64,000 nt of DNA from Sisyra terminalis (Eukaryota > Arthropoda > Insecta > Neuroptera > Sisyridae), in assembly GCA_958496175.1 (NCBI GenBank), contig OY292275.1, positions 27,009,001 through 27,073,000 on the forward strand, in the 5' to 3' direction. Within the stretch, counting starts at the first letter, position 1, and the number at the start of each line of letters is the position of its first letter. Below are positions 11,826 to 23,732 of the stretch, one piece after another. Made by a program: the position numbers and the translations under genes. Under the pieces are notes generated by a model, which saw only the letters and a program-made list of their open reading frames with translations, ran no database searches and was not told the origin of the DNA.

Positions 11826-14800
11826 GTGCCATACAAATATACTAAATGTGCTAATAAGAACAAGAACTTAAAATTGACTCACTTTTATATGCGCTTTTGA
11901 AAGTAGACTACTGAAGTTTTTGACAAAGTTAAATATTTGATAAAAGTAGAAATATTTGGAAGTTATAAAATTTTACGGTGAATTCATGCGTTGTCGTCAA
12001 GAATAAGCAGATATGCCAAATTTCAGCATGTTAAATTGCTGGGAAGTAGGTGAAAAAAGAAATTATAAGTTCCGTACTTTCCTTACAAACAAACTCACAA
12101 AAAAGTGACCTAATAGAAACGAGATAAAAACATATTTTTTAGAATTCCGTAGTAAAAACGAAACCTTTATAATTTTATCATGTTCATTAATCCATATGTC
12201 ACGTATATTATTTGAAAAATATTACAATAAAAATGAAATTTGAAAGGAATAATCTATCTCTGAAATGCTTTACAGTTAACGTACGTTTAACATAGTGTTA
12301 AAATATATAAAAGAGCTAAGAGTGCCTTATGACCATAATCCTAAAACTAAGTTTGAAATTTTTCTAAGTTTACATATAGGCGTGAATCATAAGATAGATT
12401 TTGAAAGACAATAACGAAATTTCACTTCTTTTGTCTAAATAATTTTTATAAATTAAACCAAATGCTCGTGAAATATGGCTCCTAAAGTTCTAAAAAAGAA
12501 TGGTCTTCTAATTCTTGAACAATAAAATTGTTTAATTACTTCGTTCTGCTTTATCTTCCTGAATTAAATGTTGTCTGCTTATTTTTAGTTTCTTGGAAGT
12601 TTATTTTTTTGAATTATACAGTTTGGTGTTTTGAATATCATCTTAGTTATTTCCATCAAAATTTCAAATTCGAATTATTTCACTGGTAATACCTGCTGGT
12701 AAATGTTTTACTAATATTGATGATCCATTATGTACTTTAATATGTTGAACTGTGGAAATAATCAAAGATGACTATTTTATTCTCTAAATAAATAGAACGT
12801 TATTTAATTAATTGAAATACATTTTTCATAAGAACCTTCCACAAAATAATTCGTAGCTACGAAGAGGTGAGAGATGAAATTTATTTTTATTTTTATTTGA
12901 TATATATTTATAGCCAAAAATCAAATCAATTTAGCGCTTTGAATAAATTAATTAACCAATAGTTTAGCAGTAATAACAGCAGCTTTGTGAATGGTAAGTC
13001 AATGGTTCAATTTTAAGACGACATAGAATATATTCATATTTTTCAATTTTAGAGTTTATTAAAAAGTTTATAGCTTTTATAGCCACTTAAAATCGCAGCT
13101 ATAAAAACGACAGTAAAATAATTTCAAACTAATTGTTGGAAATAATTAATAAATAAGACGGTAGGATACATTATCCAATTATGGTACATTCATAAATGAA
13201 ACATTTATTGCCTACGGTGGAAAATAATCGAAAGCATTTACAGTATAATATATTTTGAAATATTGATGCTGTCTTTACCTACATAATATTAAACGGTTGA
13301 CTCGTTTCTCAAATGCTCACACTTGTTCTGTTTAACGTTCAACTACAAACTTGTAAAATATTCAGTCAGTAAAAATAAATTTCTGAATATCAAGACAATT
13401 TAAAAAAAAAAGATAAGCACGTGCAATTCTACCTACTCGTGTATTTATACTGTTAGATCAAAGTTGCTAATTTGTCGAAGCTAAGAAATGAATAATTAAG
13501 AGGAGGATTCTCTTGCGTTACAAATTAGGATCAAAATTATTTGATCTAGTAATTCACGTTTTAAAGTTCTACAAAAGTACTAATTTAGAAATGAGGCACT
13601 CAAGTTTATTTTATTTTATATCACATACACGATATTGTTCAAAATTGAAAACTCTGTAATCGAAGAGCCTTTTCACAGGAAAACTTCTTAGAATAAAACC
13701 AATTATTTCGAGTAGAATGAAATAAAATTTGGCATCGTAATTCAAATTGAAGTATCCCCCGATCTTAAAAATGTTTGTCTCCTAATTCATTTTACATTTT
13801 ATGTCGTTTTATATTAGTCAGTATTTCTTAGTGTTGAAATGAGGAGTAATTCTATTAAATCCATAGAATAGTATTGATTGGAAATTCTTGCAATGGTTAC
13901 GTAAAATATGGGCAAAAAATTAATATCGTTTATTACTTTTGCAATAAATTTTCAATGAATTTCAATAAATTTTCAAATTAATTGAACATTTAATTGTTAT
14001 TGAACTCAATTGTATTAAATTGATACTATAATTTTGTTTTCTAGTTTGTTTAAATTGCAATCATAAAAACTAAGTTCAAGAGAATAAGTATTAAGACCTC
14101 ATAAAATATAAGTATCACAAATATTCTGTATTTGCAAAAAGCATTTCTTTTGTACATTATTATATTTTTTTATATAAAATTGTACCCCTTATGATTAAAA
14201 CCTGCAACTTTAGTGAAAATCGGACACGAAAGTATCCATAAGGACCTATTACCCTCTCAAATCTAAGTAAATAAATTTATTAATATAATATTATATAGTT
14301 TGTAGTATATCAAAATGACATTTTTGCAAATAAAAAAAACGTTTTATATTAGCGAAAATCAAAATAACCAAAAAGAATATTTTCATTAGAAAAGTAACTT
14401 ATATTTAGAAAACAATCACTACTTATTGTTATGACATGTGTTTAGCGTTAGTTTATACAAAACAGACAACTAGAACCTCAGGAAAAAAGAAAAGAAGTGT
14501 CGAAAGAGCTTTGAAATTTAGTGCTGTAGTTACACAAATTCAAATAAATGAATCAAGTACATAAGTTACAAGCGTGTGAAATGATTGGAATTTCAATAGT
14601 AGTTGGGATATTTTTCGCATTATAAACTATTATTTTTACCATAATATTAATTTTACGTTATCACATTAATTCTTAATATAATAAAAATATTTGGAATAAA
14701 TTGTTAAAATATACCAGTCATCATTAAAAAACGTATTTTTTACTTGTCAATGTCTTAAATTTTTAAAACCAACAAAAAAACTAATATCGAATCTTATGAT

Positions 14801-14878
14801 GAATCCATTTACCAACTTTATTACCCATTGATATCTATATCTACATGAATGTGTTATGAAATTCAAAAATAAATTAGA
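11826..14878. other. Nothing recognised; one perfect 14-bp palindrome
   Basis: TTCGTAGCTACGAA at 12850-12863 is a perfect palindrome. No gene, RNA or mobile element was identified in the rest. Confidence 0.5.
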
Positions 14879-15135
14879 GACTAGCTGATAGTCACGACTT
14901 CGTCTGCGTGACGAATATATTAGCAATATTTTTTTTCAAATTTTTCATCTGCCGTGGTATATCCTTCTTACGAAAAACGTTTTCATATCTTAAAAAACGC
15001 AATTTTATTTCCGTTATAATTGAAATAAAAAACATCGTTTGGCCAAGTTCAGAATGTTCAAATATACTTACTGTGAGTCACCTTATGTTCTGAATTTGGC
15101 TGATACTTCCGTGTGTCTTGATTTATACACGTAAG
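14879..15135 (+). mobile_element. RTE-like repeat, 5' portion
   Basis: Begins GACTAGCTGATAGTCACGAC followed by TTCGTCTGCGTGACG, the conserved head seen again at 44439, 48411 and 49672. A CGTGGTATATCCTTCTTACG segment corresponds to the 'GTGGTATAT...TTACGAAAAACAT' block of the other copies. The frame at 14908-15093 lies wholly inside this repeat and is not taken as a gene. The 3' part is missing or unrecognisable. Confidence 0.65.
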
Positions 15136-17675
15136 GAACAAATCACAATTTTTTCATAATTTGTGTTACGATTGTGGAAAAATTGGTTAATTAACTCATC
15201 GTAATGCCGACTATAAATCTACAAATATTTTTATTTTGTAAAAAATTACAGCGTAATCGCTGACATTATCCTCAAATTATTTATTCATATCAGATATTAA
15301 AAAATAATAGCAATGCGGTTAGAATGTAATACATAAAATACGAGATTGTGATACACATACTCGTATTTCATTCTGGTGCATCAACTTTACTTGAATAGAA
15401 GCGTGAACATATATGCGTCGATAAGTGATTGCAGTAATTTTCATAAGCTCTGATATCATCAATAAGTACAGCTATCAATTAATTCACCAACTTTATGTTT
15501 CTCAGTTGTTTTTCTCTTCCACACACTCTTCACAATCAACTAACTATCTACAAACAAGTATGTAGCAAATGAGGTAGCTTAATGATATTAATGCAAACAT
15601 TTTTAAAAAATTACAAACACAGATATGAAAGTTTTAAATTACCTTTGAATGTCGCTAGAAACTTTATAACAGATTAACACAAAAATCAAGTTTCCTGTTT
15701 GTAAACTTGAATTGTTTCACAGTTTTTTTAAGTAAAACAGCGTTAATTTTATTAACTAAAATTACATTTAAAAATTCAAAACATCATAATTCCATTTTTG
15801 AAATAATTATTAAATTGTGAAATAATTTAATGTTGGTAATATGAATTTAATTTATCAATTGTAACTGAAAAGTTTTAACAATATTATTTTATATTTTGTT
15901 ACTTGACGAAATTTAGTTTCAACTATTAGACTACTAAATACAGCAAATTTTAACTGTTAAAATATGTGAATTTGCTCATTTAGCTTCAATAGATTGAAAT
16001 CAAGTAAAATTAAAATATTCTGGTATCTGCAGATTGTTCAACAAAAGGAATAATTTTGTATTTAAATGCTTTCGTTAGTAAAATGAATATTTGAAATACA
16101 ATAGTAAAATGAGAAATCTTCTTGTTGAATAAGTTGTCGTTAGCTAAGGTATAACACAGATACACAATGAACCAAAAAAACGGCACTCCGTAATAAATGA
16201 AACACCGTGCTTGGTTAAGATGTAAACTATTTTTGGATTCTAAATGCAAAGCATAAATAACTAAATTCAAACTATTTTCACCATATTTTGAAGTTTTCAT
16301 TAGTTAATATTGACATATTAAATCTGTATAACAAATATGAATTATTATTGTTGTTTTTCTTACGGTAATATCTCGGCAAGTGCATATCTCCTATGCAATT
16401 TTTCAAGTTGGCTTAACCATTTTTTGATTAAATTTAGAGTTAGAGTTCTTTTTCTTTCTTTTTCTTAGTTACTTTAGTTTTAGTTTAAGTCTATACATAA
16501 TTTTTTTTTTCAAATGTGGTCTATCTGGCTAGGTTTTTATCTTTTGACCACACACTTCAATGAACGTTCTTTCTTTTTTTAGTCTTCTCAACGCTTTTAA
16601 TATTGTAATTTATTCAACCTGTTTGATTTTATCCAATTTTTTCTAAAACGGAAATGCTTCCTTTCTTACAAAATATTCTTGAGAGTTAATGTTTGATCCA
16701 TACAGTGAAAGGTATCACAATATCGCAAGTCACTGTTTTCGGAAGTTATATTCTTAATTTCTCAAACAAGAAATTGTGAAAAGTTTAAAGCTTCTTTAGG
16801 CGCGTTATGGCTGAAGAGTGAATGCATGTGAACCGTCACGTTCGGATTGGTGGCGTTGAATTGTGTAAACTCAGCTCTAGTCGTAATCAGGCACGTTTAT
16901 TTTCCGACAAGTGCATCGTTCCAATGTTATTGATCTTTGTAATATTTAAAGCGACTTCAGTTTGAATTTCATTCAAAGAATTAAATTTATTTTTAAATAA
17001 GGTTGTTATAATTTACGTATTATTACTTTATGATTACAGGCATAACAATAAATAATTTCAAATGCATACAAATCACTGAGTTGTAGACAAGAGAAAACGT
17101 GCTCCATACCTCCAATGCTAAATTTAAATATTAATTCCCCCTTAATTTTTCAAGTCCTCGTATCGTTTCCACAGTATATTTCTGCAACACATTTTCTCTC
17201 CTCTGTAAGCTGACGTAGAAATAGGGTTGAAATTGTCATGGTTGATATGAGGACAACATTTTTGCTGGTTCAAATTTAATTGGCTTGGTATTAAAAATAT
17301 TAAGAAAAGTGTAGGCTCAATGGCATTTAATACACTTTTGACAGTTTCATGACCAACTTCACTCTAGTTTGTGTCTAGTCTACATATCAGTGATACAAAT
17401 TCGTTAAACATTCATTAAGCATTAAAAATATACTCATATGCTTATTATTATTATTATATTATTATTTTCCAATTTTAAGGGACTCATATTTGTTATATAC
17501 CTACTTCATGTTAAATAATTTAAGTATAAAACTGGGAAGTTAGAATTTTTCTACATATTAATCTCGTTTTAAAAACAAATCGTTCTTAAAATAATCTTAA
17601 AATGCGTAGTACTATACTATACACTGTAAGTAAATACAAGTGTTAGTACAACTACAGAGTTATATACGTACTCTC
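15136..17675. other. Nothing recognised; a GC-richer patch at 16795-16935
   Basis: Most is AT-rich filler. The patch around 16795-16935 has clearly more G+C and CpG than its surroundings, without a coding frame or repeat partner that I can see; it may be a piece of an unrecognised element. Confidence 0.4.
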
Positions 17676-17677
17676 TT

Positions 17678-18054
17678 CTATCCTCTACATTCTACAGCGA
17701 ATACATCATGGATATGGTTCTTCATCTATCAGGAGACGAAATTTCAATTGTGGGTACAAACCCAAATAACCTACGATATCTCACTGACACCCTAATAATA
17801 CCAGCAAATCAAGAAGAGCTAATCCAAATAATGAATTGGCTTACTATTTTGAACAAGCAGTACTTTCTAAAAATTTACAAAAAAAAAAAAACGAAAATAA
17901 TGGCTGTTGACAAACAAAGTAAATACTTATCAGAAATACGAAAAATATATGGTTTCGAAGTAGTCCCAAAGATCATATATCTAGGAACCCTAATCACTTA
18001 CCTCGAAGGATGAAGTGAAGAAATCAAACGTAATGTAATGTAGACGTAACGTAA
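17678..18054 (+). pseudogene. Non-LTR reverse transcriptase, catalytic-core fragment (RTE-like), dead
   Basis: The frame around 17708-18013 covers the palm domain of a non-LTR reverse transcriptase. In order: SEYIM (17690s), SGDEISIVGT, NNLRYLTDTLII (catalytic box), NQEELIQIMNWLTIL, LKIYKKKKTKIMAVD, and PKIIYLGTLIT. The catalytic box should be YADD: here A is replaced by L and the first Asp by Thr (residues 25-26 counting from the Met at 17708), which removes a metal ligand. The run of A after LKIY suggests slippage, with an extra Lys. It stops at 18014 in a short run of GTAATG-like repeats, and a SINE follows. A further piece of the same protein lies at 18252. The NNLRYADDT style and the downstream blocks fit RTE/BovB-like enzymes. 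Confidence 0.85.
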
Positions 18055-18178
18055 TGAAATGTTCAACTGTTCGACACTCGATGCGAACAAATTTTCGATA
18101 TTTCTCGAATACGGATTTTTATTAACCCTAGAGTCCCTAAATACCTTAGTAGTTATATAGTTACGGTAAATATCAATT
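18055..18178 (+). mobile_element. tRNA-derived SINE, copy C (head-truncated)
   Basis: Starts at a decayed B box (TGTTCGACACTCG, 18069) and carries the full body: CAAATTTTCGATATT, ACGGATTTTTATTAACCC, CCTTAGTAGTTATA, ACGGTAAAT. The A-box half is missing. It separates two pieces of one reverse transcriptase, so it inserted there or lies at a deletion junction. Confidence 0.7.
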
Positions 18179-18239
18179 CAAAAAAATCTGCAGAAGCTAA
18201 ACATGCATGATAAACTTACAAATTAAATAAACAAGGGAT

Positions 18240-18460
18240 AGGTACTAGCGGTACTTTGGTCATATAGCAAGGGGAACGAAAAAACGGAACTACTATAACT
18301 GTAGGAAAACATAGCCAAGAATGACCCCCACAAGATGGTCTTACCTTATAAAGGAACAGAATGGGCACTCATTACCAGAAACAGTACATCTAACGAAGAA
18401 AGGAAAATGGAAGATATCACCAAACCCATAAGGGTGGAAGTATAGAAGAGAGAGAGAGAG
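18240..18460 (+). pseudogene. Reverse transcriptase C-terminal tail, continuation of the 17.7-kb fragment
   Basis: One frame reads YFGHIARG, then after a stop PRMTPTRWSYLIKEQNGHSL, PETVHLTK and GKWK. This corresponds to the 'GHI.R...GRP..RW..L......' tail that follows the thumb in RTE-like ORF2 proteins. It lies in the same strand and correct order relative to 17678-18054 and is separated from it by a SINE plus missing coding sequence. Two stops are visible. An AG dinucleotide run at 18447-18461 follows. Confidence 0.65.
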
Positions 18461-18465
18461 CCAAG

Positions 18466-21400
18466 TGTAAGTATGAAATCAGCCCAAAAACATTTCTCGC
18501 CTTCAAAAAACACTGATTCTTATTAATCTACTGTCGTACGATAGTTTGTATTTTTCTATATAAATTACATTTTAATTATCGTTCAATTAATGAGTTCATA
18601 AACTCTTCTTTCCGTTTTTTTGTAGTATAAAGTAGGAATAAAACAGTTTTAATATTCTTTCCGTTTTAAATTTTGGTGGAATCATTTCTATATAAATCTG
18701 AAAGTATTTCGAAACGTTTTCAAAAATCTGCTTGCCTTAAAAGTTGCTGTAAAAGTATTTTCATCTACTTGCTACCCAAAATATATTTCTACTAAACTTT
18801 TTAAGCTCATTACACCGTTGATTAATTAATGTATTTTCCATGTAAGAACTTTTTTTCAAACAAAGAATATAGTCGAATATATAGAGTAATAAACTGTAAA
18901 TATTAAAGTTAAAAGATTAAATATGTGATTTTTATTTCATAAATTTAAGATTAAGAAAAATAATTTAAGATTTATAGCAATTTTCAAACTTTTATTTTAT
19001 AATAGATATAAATACCAATCAAAATAACAACTGCAATTGATATCTCCTTAGTTAAATTTATAACGCTATTAAGCAATATCAAACTATTCGATTATTTGAA
19101 ATCTTCAAAGTGTTTCTTTGTGTTTAGATAATTAAAATTAATCTTTCACAAATGCCCCAAAATATGGAAATTTCGGTAAAAAAATATATCATAAAAAAGT
19201 CATATGTGAAGATACATCATAAAAGTTTAGATATTATGTACCATGACGACCATATTAATCATACGTTTCTATTGAAATTTTAAAGTTGTTTTTCACGAAA
19301 AGTTTTATAAGTATGCTTTTAACTGTATTACATAGTAAATTCATTACAAATATGCTTTTTGTTTTATCACTTTTGTTTTGATTTTGACAAAAAGATTTAT
19401 TTTAATACTTCAAAAAAGAAGTTTCACATTGGAAGACGTTCTCAATTGAAAGAAATTTAGTATTTTTGTTTTAAATGAACTGTAGGGAATTTTTCACTTA
19501 ATGTTATATGTTCGGTTATAAAAATTGATTTCATTTAAAAAAAAAATGATAACATATAAATTTCAATTGGGTTTTAACAAGAACAAAAATATAATAGGAC
19601 TACGGATACATGCTGAATTCAGAAAATAACAACAATATTAATTATAATTCCATTATTCGGAGATAAAAAATAATACTCTGCAGTACATTATTTTCATGAA
19701 AGTAACGAAAAAGAAAATTTGAATATTTTTTTGTATGTTGATAATAATGAACATTGAATATTATTTGCGTATATATTGTGATTTGAAAAATCGGATTTCG
19801 TAAACAGTTTTCTTTATCGTTTCCTAGAACTTTTATATATGAAAACTTTGAATTTGAAATCACTAATTGTTAGACAGTAATATTTGTTTTGGATTTTTTA
19901 TTTATAATTTTCTTAAACTCTGATACAAAATTATTATATGTCATTGGACACATTACGTTAACTAGTGGTTTAAGTACAAACTAGCGACAGGGTGAGCACT
20001 GGCAGTTAACCAAACATAAAATATTAGATAAACTTAGATATTTTTTTTTAAATTTCATCATTTAGATAATTAAAAAAGAGTTTGTTTATATTTTATTTAA
20101 TAATTAATGATGAAGTCTAAAATAGTAAACGATTTGGGAATTAATTTTTCTCCAAGAAAAACAACGAGTAGAAAATATTGTTGTGTTTCAGTAACTTGTG
20201 TAAAAATTTAGATGGTCAACTTCATCCTTTTCCAAAATCAAATTGTTCCAAATCAAATTGTTAAAACATAAAATTACTATCGCAACTATGATAAATTAAC
20301 CAAGCAAAAATTTGAAAATAAAATTAGCAGATACTTGGTGATCGTTGACCTTTACAAGAAAATAATACTAAAAGTTATACATACGAGAACATTATTTTTA
20401 TTCCACATGAGCAAACATATTTTTTTTGTAATTCCCTATTTGTTTCAAAATAAAAGAAAAAATATTTTTATTTTTAGTGTTATTAATTTTATACGTACTG
20501 AATACAAAATAGTAACACCGCAATGACATTTTTGCATTTCCCACTAAATCCGGCTGTGTTACTTCATTTAGGTGACAATATTTTACCATTTTATTTATTC
20601 TTGTTTTTATTTCATGCGGTTTTTCACGAAAAGCCGATGATTGTAAACAACACTATGCGGCATGGTATTGATTACCGTTTTTATTTTCTAATCCAGAATA
20701 AATTAAATATTCTGAATTAATTAATTTTTCTCCTTCCACAAAGTTTCTTGACTTTGGAGAAGATTCAATACATTCAAGAACTTGATTGACTTTTAAAAGC
20801 ATTTTCAATAATGGAATGTGATATTGAAATAACCACGCAGAAAGTAGTTATAATTTTGGCTACCAGACTGTGTAGCGCTAAATATCATTTACCATGTTAT
20901 TATCTCAAAGGAAATTTTCTCAAAATTCAAACCCCATTTCTAAACGTGTAATGTAATGGTTTTATATTTCCTTTCTTGTTAATAATGGTAAACTATAATA
21001 TAAGAAGCAAATAGCTAATTGAATGGTCTTTTGATTCGAGCGTATCAAAATTTCCAAAATCGAGTGAAGTATTATATATCTCAAGTCGTTTAAAAATAGC
21101 ATTCAGGAAAAAGTTTGTTCAGTGAATTGCAAATGGGAATATTACCGGTTATAAGGACTGGCCCAATTTTCCTTTTTATGATTTTTATTTTAGAAATTCT
21201 TAAGCAAAAAGCTTATTTGTGTCACATCATCGATCATTTTTTTATAGTTTGATTACAATCGTTTTAAAATAATAATCAATTTAAAGAGTGAGTATAAAAT
21301 TTATTGAAATTCTAAACTTAAAGCTGTGTAGTATAATTAAATGTTTCTGAATAAAATGATAATAGTAATATTTTATTACACAATAAAGTATTGTACGTAT

Positions 21401-21869
21401 AATTGTACAAGTTTTGAAAATTTTGATCTTTAAAAAGGCTCATAGTAATTATTCATTCGTTTTTATTAAACTTCAATACATAAATAAATGTAAAACAGTT
21501 CTATTTGTTATTTCCGTTCTATACGAAAAAAATGATTAGTTTGAAATTTGGATAAAAGTTCAAAGAAAAAGAAAATAACCGCTATCAATATTAATAAATG
21601 GTATGCCAGCATCTAAAAGCAGCCTTTATTATGAACCCACTTTATTTGAACCAGACTTGTACATGTTTGTTTATATTATGAATATAATCCCATACTACTC
21701 ATATGTGATACAAAAGCTCCCAAAAAGCTCATATGTTGAAAAAATAGAAAATTATTTTGATATGTACAGTCGCCATTTCCAATTGATTAAAGCTTTTAAC
21801 ATCATTTCTGTATTGGGCTTTTATTTACTCACCACTTCTCTGTCGGAATAATGACTGAAAGACTGTTAT
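18466..21869. other. Nothing recognised
   Basis: AT-rich with several frames of 60-80 codons rich in Ile, Lys, Phe and Asn; none has a recognisable domain. Confidence 0.5.
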
Positions 21870-22440
21870 TAAACACGTACGCAACCCGGGTTTTCCTACA
21901 TTAAACGTTTATGGTCTCCGTTTCGGTCGTTTAACATACGCATGTAAAGCTAAAATTTTGTTATATTATTACACATTAAATAATGTGTCGGAAATTCGAT
22001 TTGTGGTGTACGCATCCGCTTACGTTTATATTTAACATCACAAGTAATTTTCTGGGCTGATTTAATGTTGAGATTATGCAAGTTAAGCGCGTATATTGGT
22101 TTTGATTTTTTGTCGTTAAAATCGTGTTCAAACGATTAGAAGAAGGAAAGGTTAAAACGATCGGCAAGATGGATGAATATAAATCTTGTGAGTTGTGTTA
22201 TGTCAACTAGAAGTTCTGGATTGAACGTTGATGTCGGTCTTTTGATGAGTTTGGTAAAAAGGTTTTGTATCTTCATTAGTTTGTTTCTACTTTAATTTTC
22301 CTTCAGGTACATTTATTGATGACACAATGACTGATGGTCTCTGAAACTTTGAAAGTTGTTAGTTTAGAGTGTTGGTAGGAACAAGAATTGAGAACAAGTA
22401 CAATCAAATGAAAAACCGAATATCATTATTTGAAATTTAC
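21870..22440. other. CpG- and GC-richer segment of unknown origin
   Basis: This segment (ACGCAACCCGGG near 21880, GCATCCGCTTACG near 22010, AAACGATCGGC near 22155) stands out from its flanks by CpG content. A minus-strand frame (roughly 22330 to 21970) reads with a single stop, but I do not recognise it. An ACTGATGGTCTCTGAAAC stretch at 22330 recalls tails of some retroelements. Probably a transposon relic; the family is unknown. Confidence 0.35.
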
Positions 22441-22758
22441 TTTTTTTTTTAATTTTAATCTATATGACTCTGATTGCTAACATCTGCGCACCTTTCTCTG
22501 ATACTAAAACTCATATTCAGTTAGTCACATGGATTTCCCATTAACAATTTTACAAATAAATACATATTTACAATAGATATACAAATTATGTGTGCATTCA
22601 AATAACTTGAAATAAAATATCTTGGTACATTCCCCCATATTTTACAAATTTAATGGGCATATGAATCCCTCCAGAACTTTTAAGGCATCCGTTGATATTT
22701 AACAGTATTACAGATTGCTCTCTAGATTCTCTGTAAGACTTTTATTCCACAAGGATAT

Positions 22759-23225
22759 TGTAACGTGACGTCTCAAAACTGTATTGAGATGGTGTTTATT
22801 CGTTCTTTTAATTTCTTTTGGAAATAAATAATCACTTTCACACTTAACAATCACTTTTTTTATTACACTTGTATACACTTTTTATTACACAATTACACTT
22901 ATCAAAACAACCACTTAAATGATAATAATCACTTTTAAATCGAAATCACAATAAAAATCGCTTTTAATCACTTTTTTGTAACGGAAATTCAAAAACAACT
23001 TCGATACAGAACTGTCTTGTTCATTGGAACTGAGCGCCTTATATACCCGCAACCCAACATTCTAGAATGTACTCCATTGTTCGTTAATATTCCATCACTT
23101 ACTAGATGTTTCTAGAACAATCTATATGTGCATTCGCATTGATGGGAGAGATAAAGCAATCGCTCAGCCAATCGCGTGCCGGCATGGCACAAAGAGTGAA
23201 TCAGACTTTGTCCCTTTTTGTTACA
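22759..23225 (-). mobile_element. Solo LTR of a gypsy-like retrotransposon
   Basis: The unit is 467 bp, starts TGTAAC and ends GTTACA (perfect 6-bp inverted termini, TG...CA) and is flanked by ATAT on both sides (22755-22758 and 23226-23229), a 4-bp target duplication. Read on the minus strand it is laid out like an LTR: an inverted CCAAT box, two TTCTAGAA blocks, a TATATAAGGC box, a GCTCAGTTCC initiator-like site, then an AAGTGATT-rich R/U5 region and an AATAAA. No gag or pol sequence adjoins either end, so it is a solo LTR left by recombination. The gypsy label is inferred from the 4-bp duplication and LTR style. Confidence 0.8.
23022..23125 (-). promoter_or_regulatory. LTR promoter: heat-shock-element-like sites, TATA box, initiator
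   Basis: In minus-strand order: TGTTCTAGAAAC-type site (complement of 23107-23119), ACATTCTAGAATGT (23057-23070), TATATAAGGC (23035-23044) and CTCAGTTCC (23025-23034). Each TTC-TA-GAA is a head-to-head pair of heat-shock pentamers, and neighbouring 5-bp-phased triplets match at 2 of 3 bases. Heat responsiveness is inferred. Confidence 0.55.
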
Positions 23226-23576
23226 ATATGATACCCTGTTAGGTTGTACCTATATTTCCTTCAGCTATTCACTTCCTGATAAATTCAAGTTTTTGAAACA
23301 TCATGCCAGGGAATAGAAAATGATGTTATAGTAACAGACAACATAGTTTATAAAGATATATACGACTGAAAAAATATTTTGTGCAAATGCACAGGTAGGC
23401 ATTAAAATAACATAAAATTTTACTTTCAAAAACTAAGCATAAAACATTAAGGTAAGATAAATATATGAAAAAAGTCGACATGCGCAAAAGGGGATAAAAT
23501 TGCGATAGATTTGATTATTTAAGTAAAATACCAATCTTTGAACTTAGAAAAACTTAGATAAACATAAATAAATATA

Positions 23577-23732
23577 AGCTAACCGGTGACCGAATGGTCA
23601 AAGTGACCGCTTCAAAACTAGTAGGTGTTTGGTTCGATTCTCGTATTGTACAAATTTTCAATATTCCTCGGTTACGGATTTTTATTAAACCTAGAGTCGT
23701 TAAAGATTTTAGTAGTTATAAACGGTAAATAA
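23577..23732 (+). mobile_element. tRNA-derived SINE, copy B
   Basis: Head with A-box-like GACCGAATGGTCAAAGTG (about 23588-23605) and a good B box GGTTCGATTCT (23631-23641), then the body shared with copies A and C, ending ACGGTAAATAAC. The head has no stable cloverleaf, so it is not a tRNA gene. Confidence 0.75.

Noticed and set aside
14908..15093. 61-codon ORF as a small protein
   Set aside because: Lies inside an RTE-like repeat head; the frame is not conserved in the other copies.
16010..16300. 96-codon minus-strand ORF
   Set aside because: Hydrophobic, Lys/Ile-rich reading with no family resemblance; length is expected by chance for this base composition and window size.
22325..22345. 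Hammerhead-like ACTGATGGTCTCTGAAAC
   Set aside because: The core differs from CTGATGA and stem II would be only two or three pairs.
23577..23660. Functional tRNA gene
   Set aside because: A and B boxes are present, but no cloverleaf arms or acceptor stem pair, and the body is shared with two other copies.
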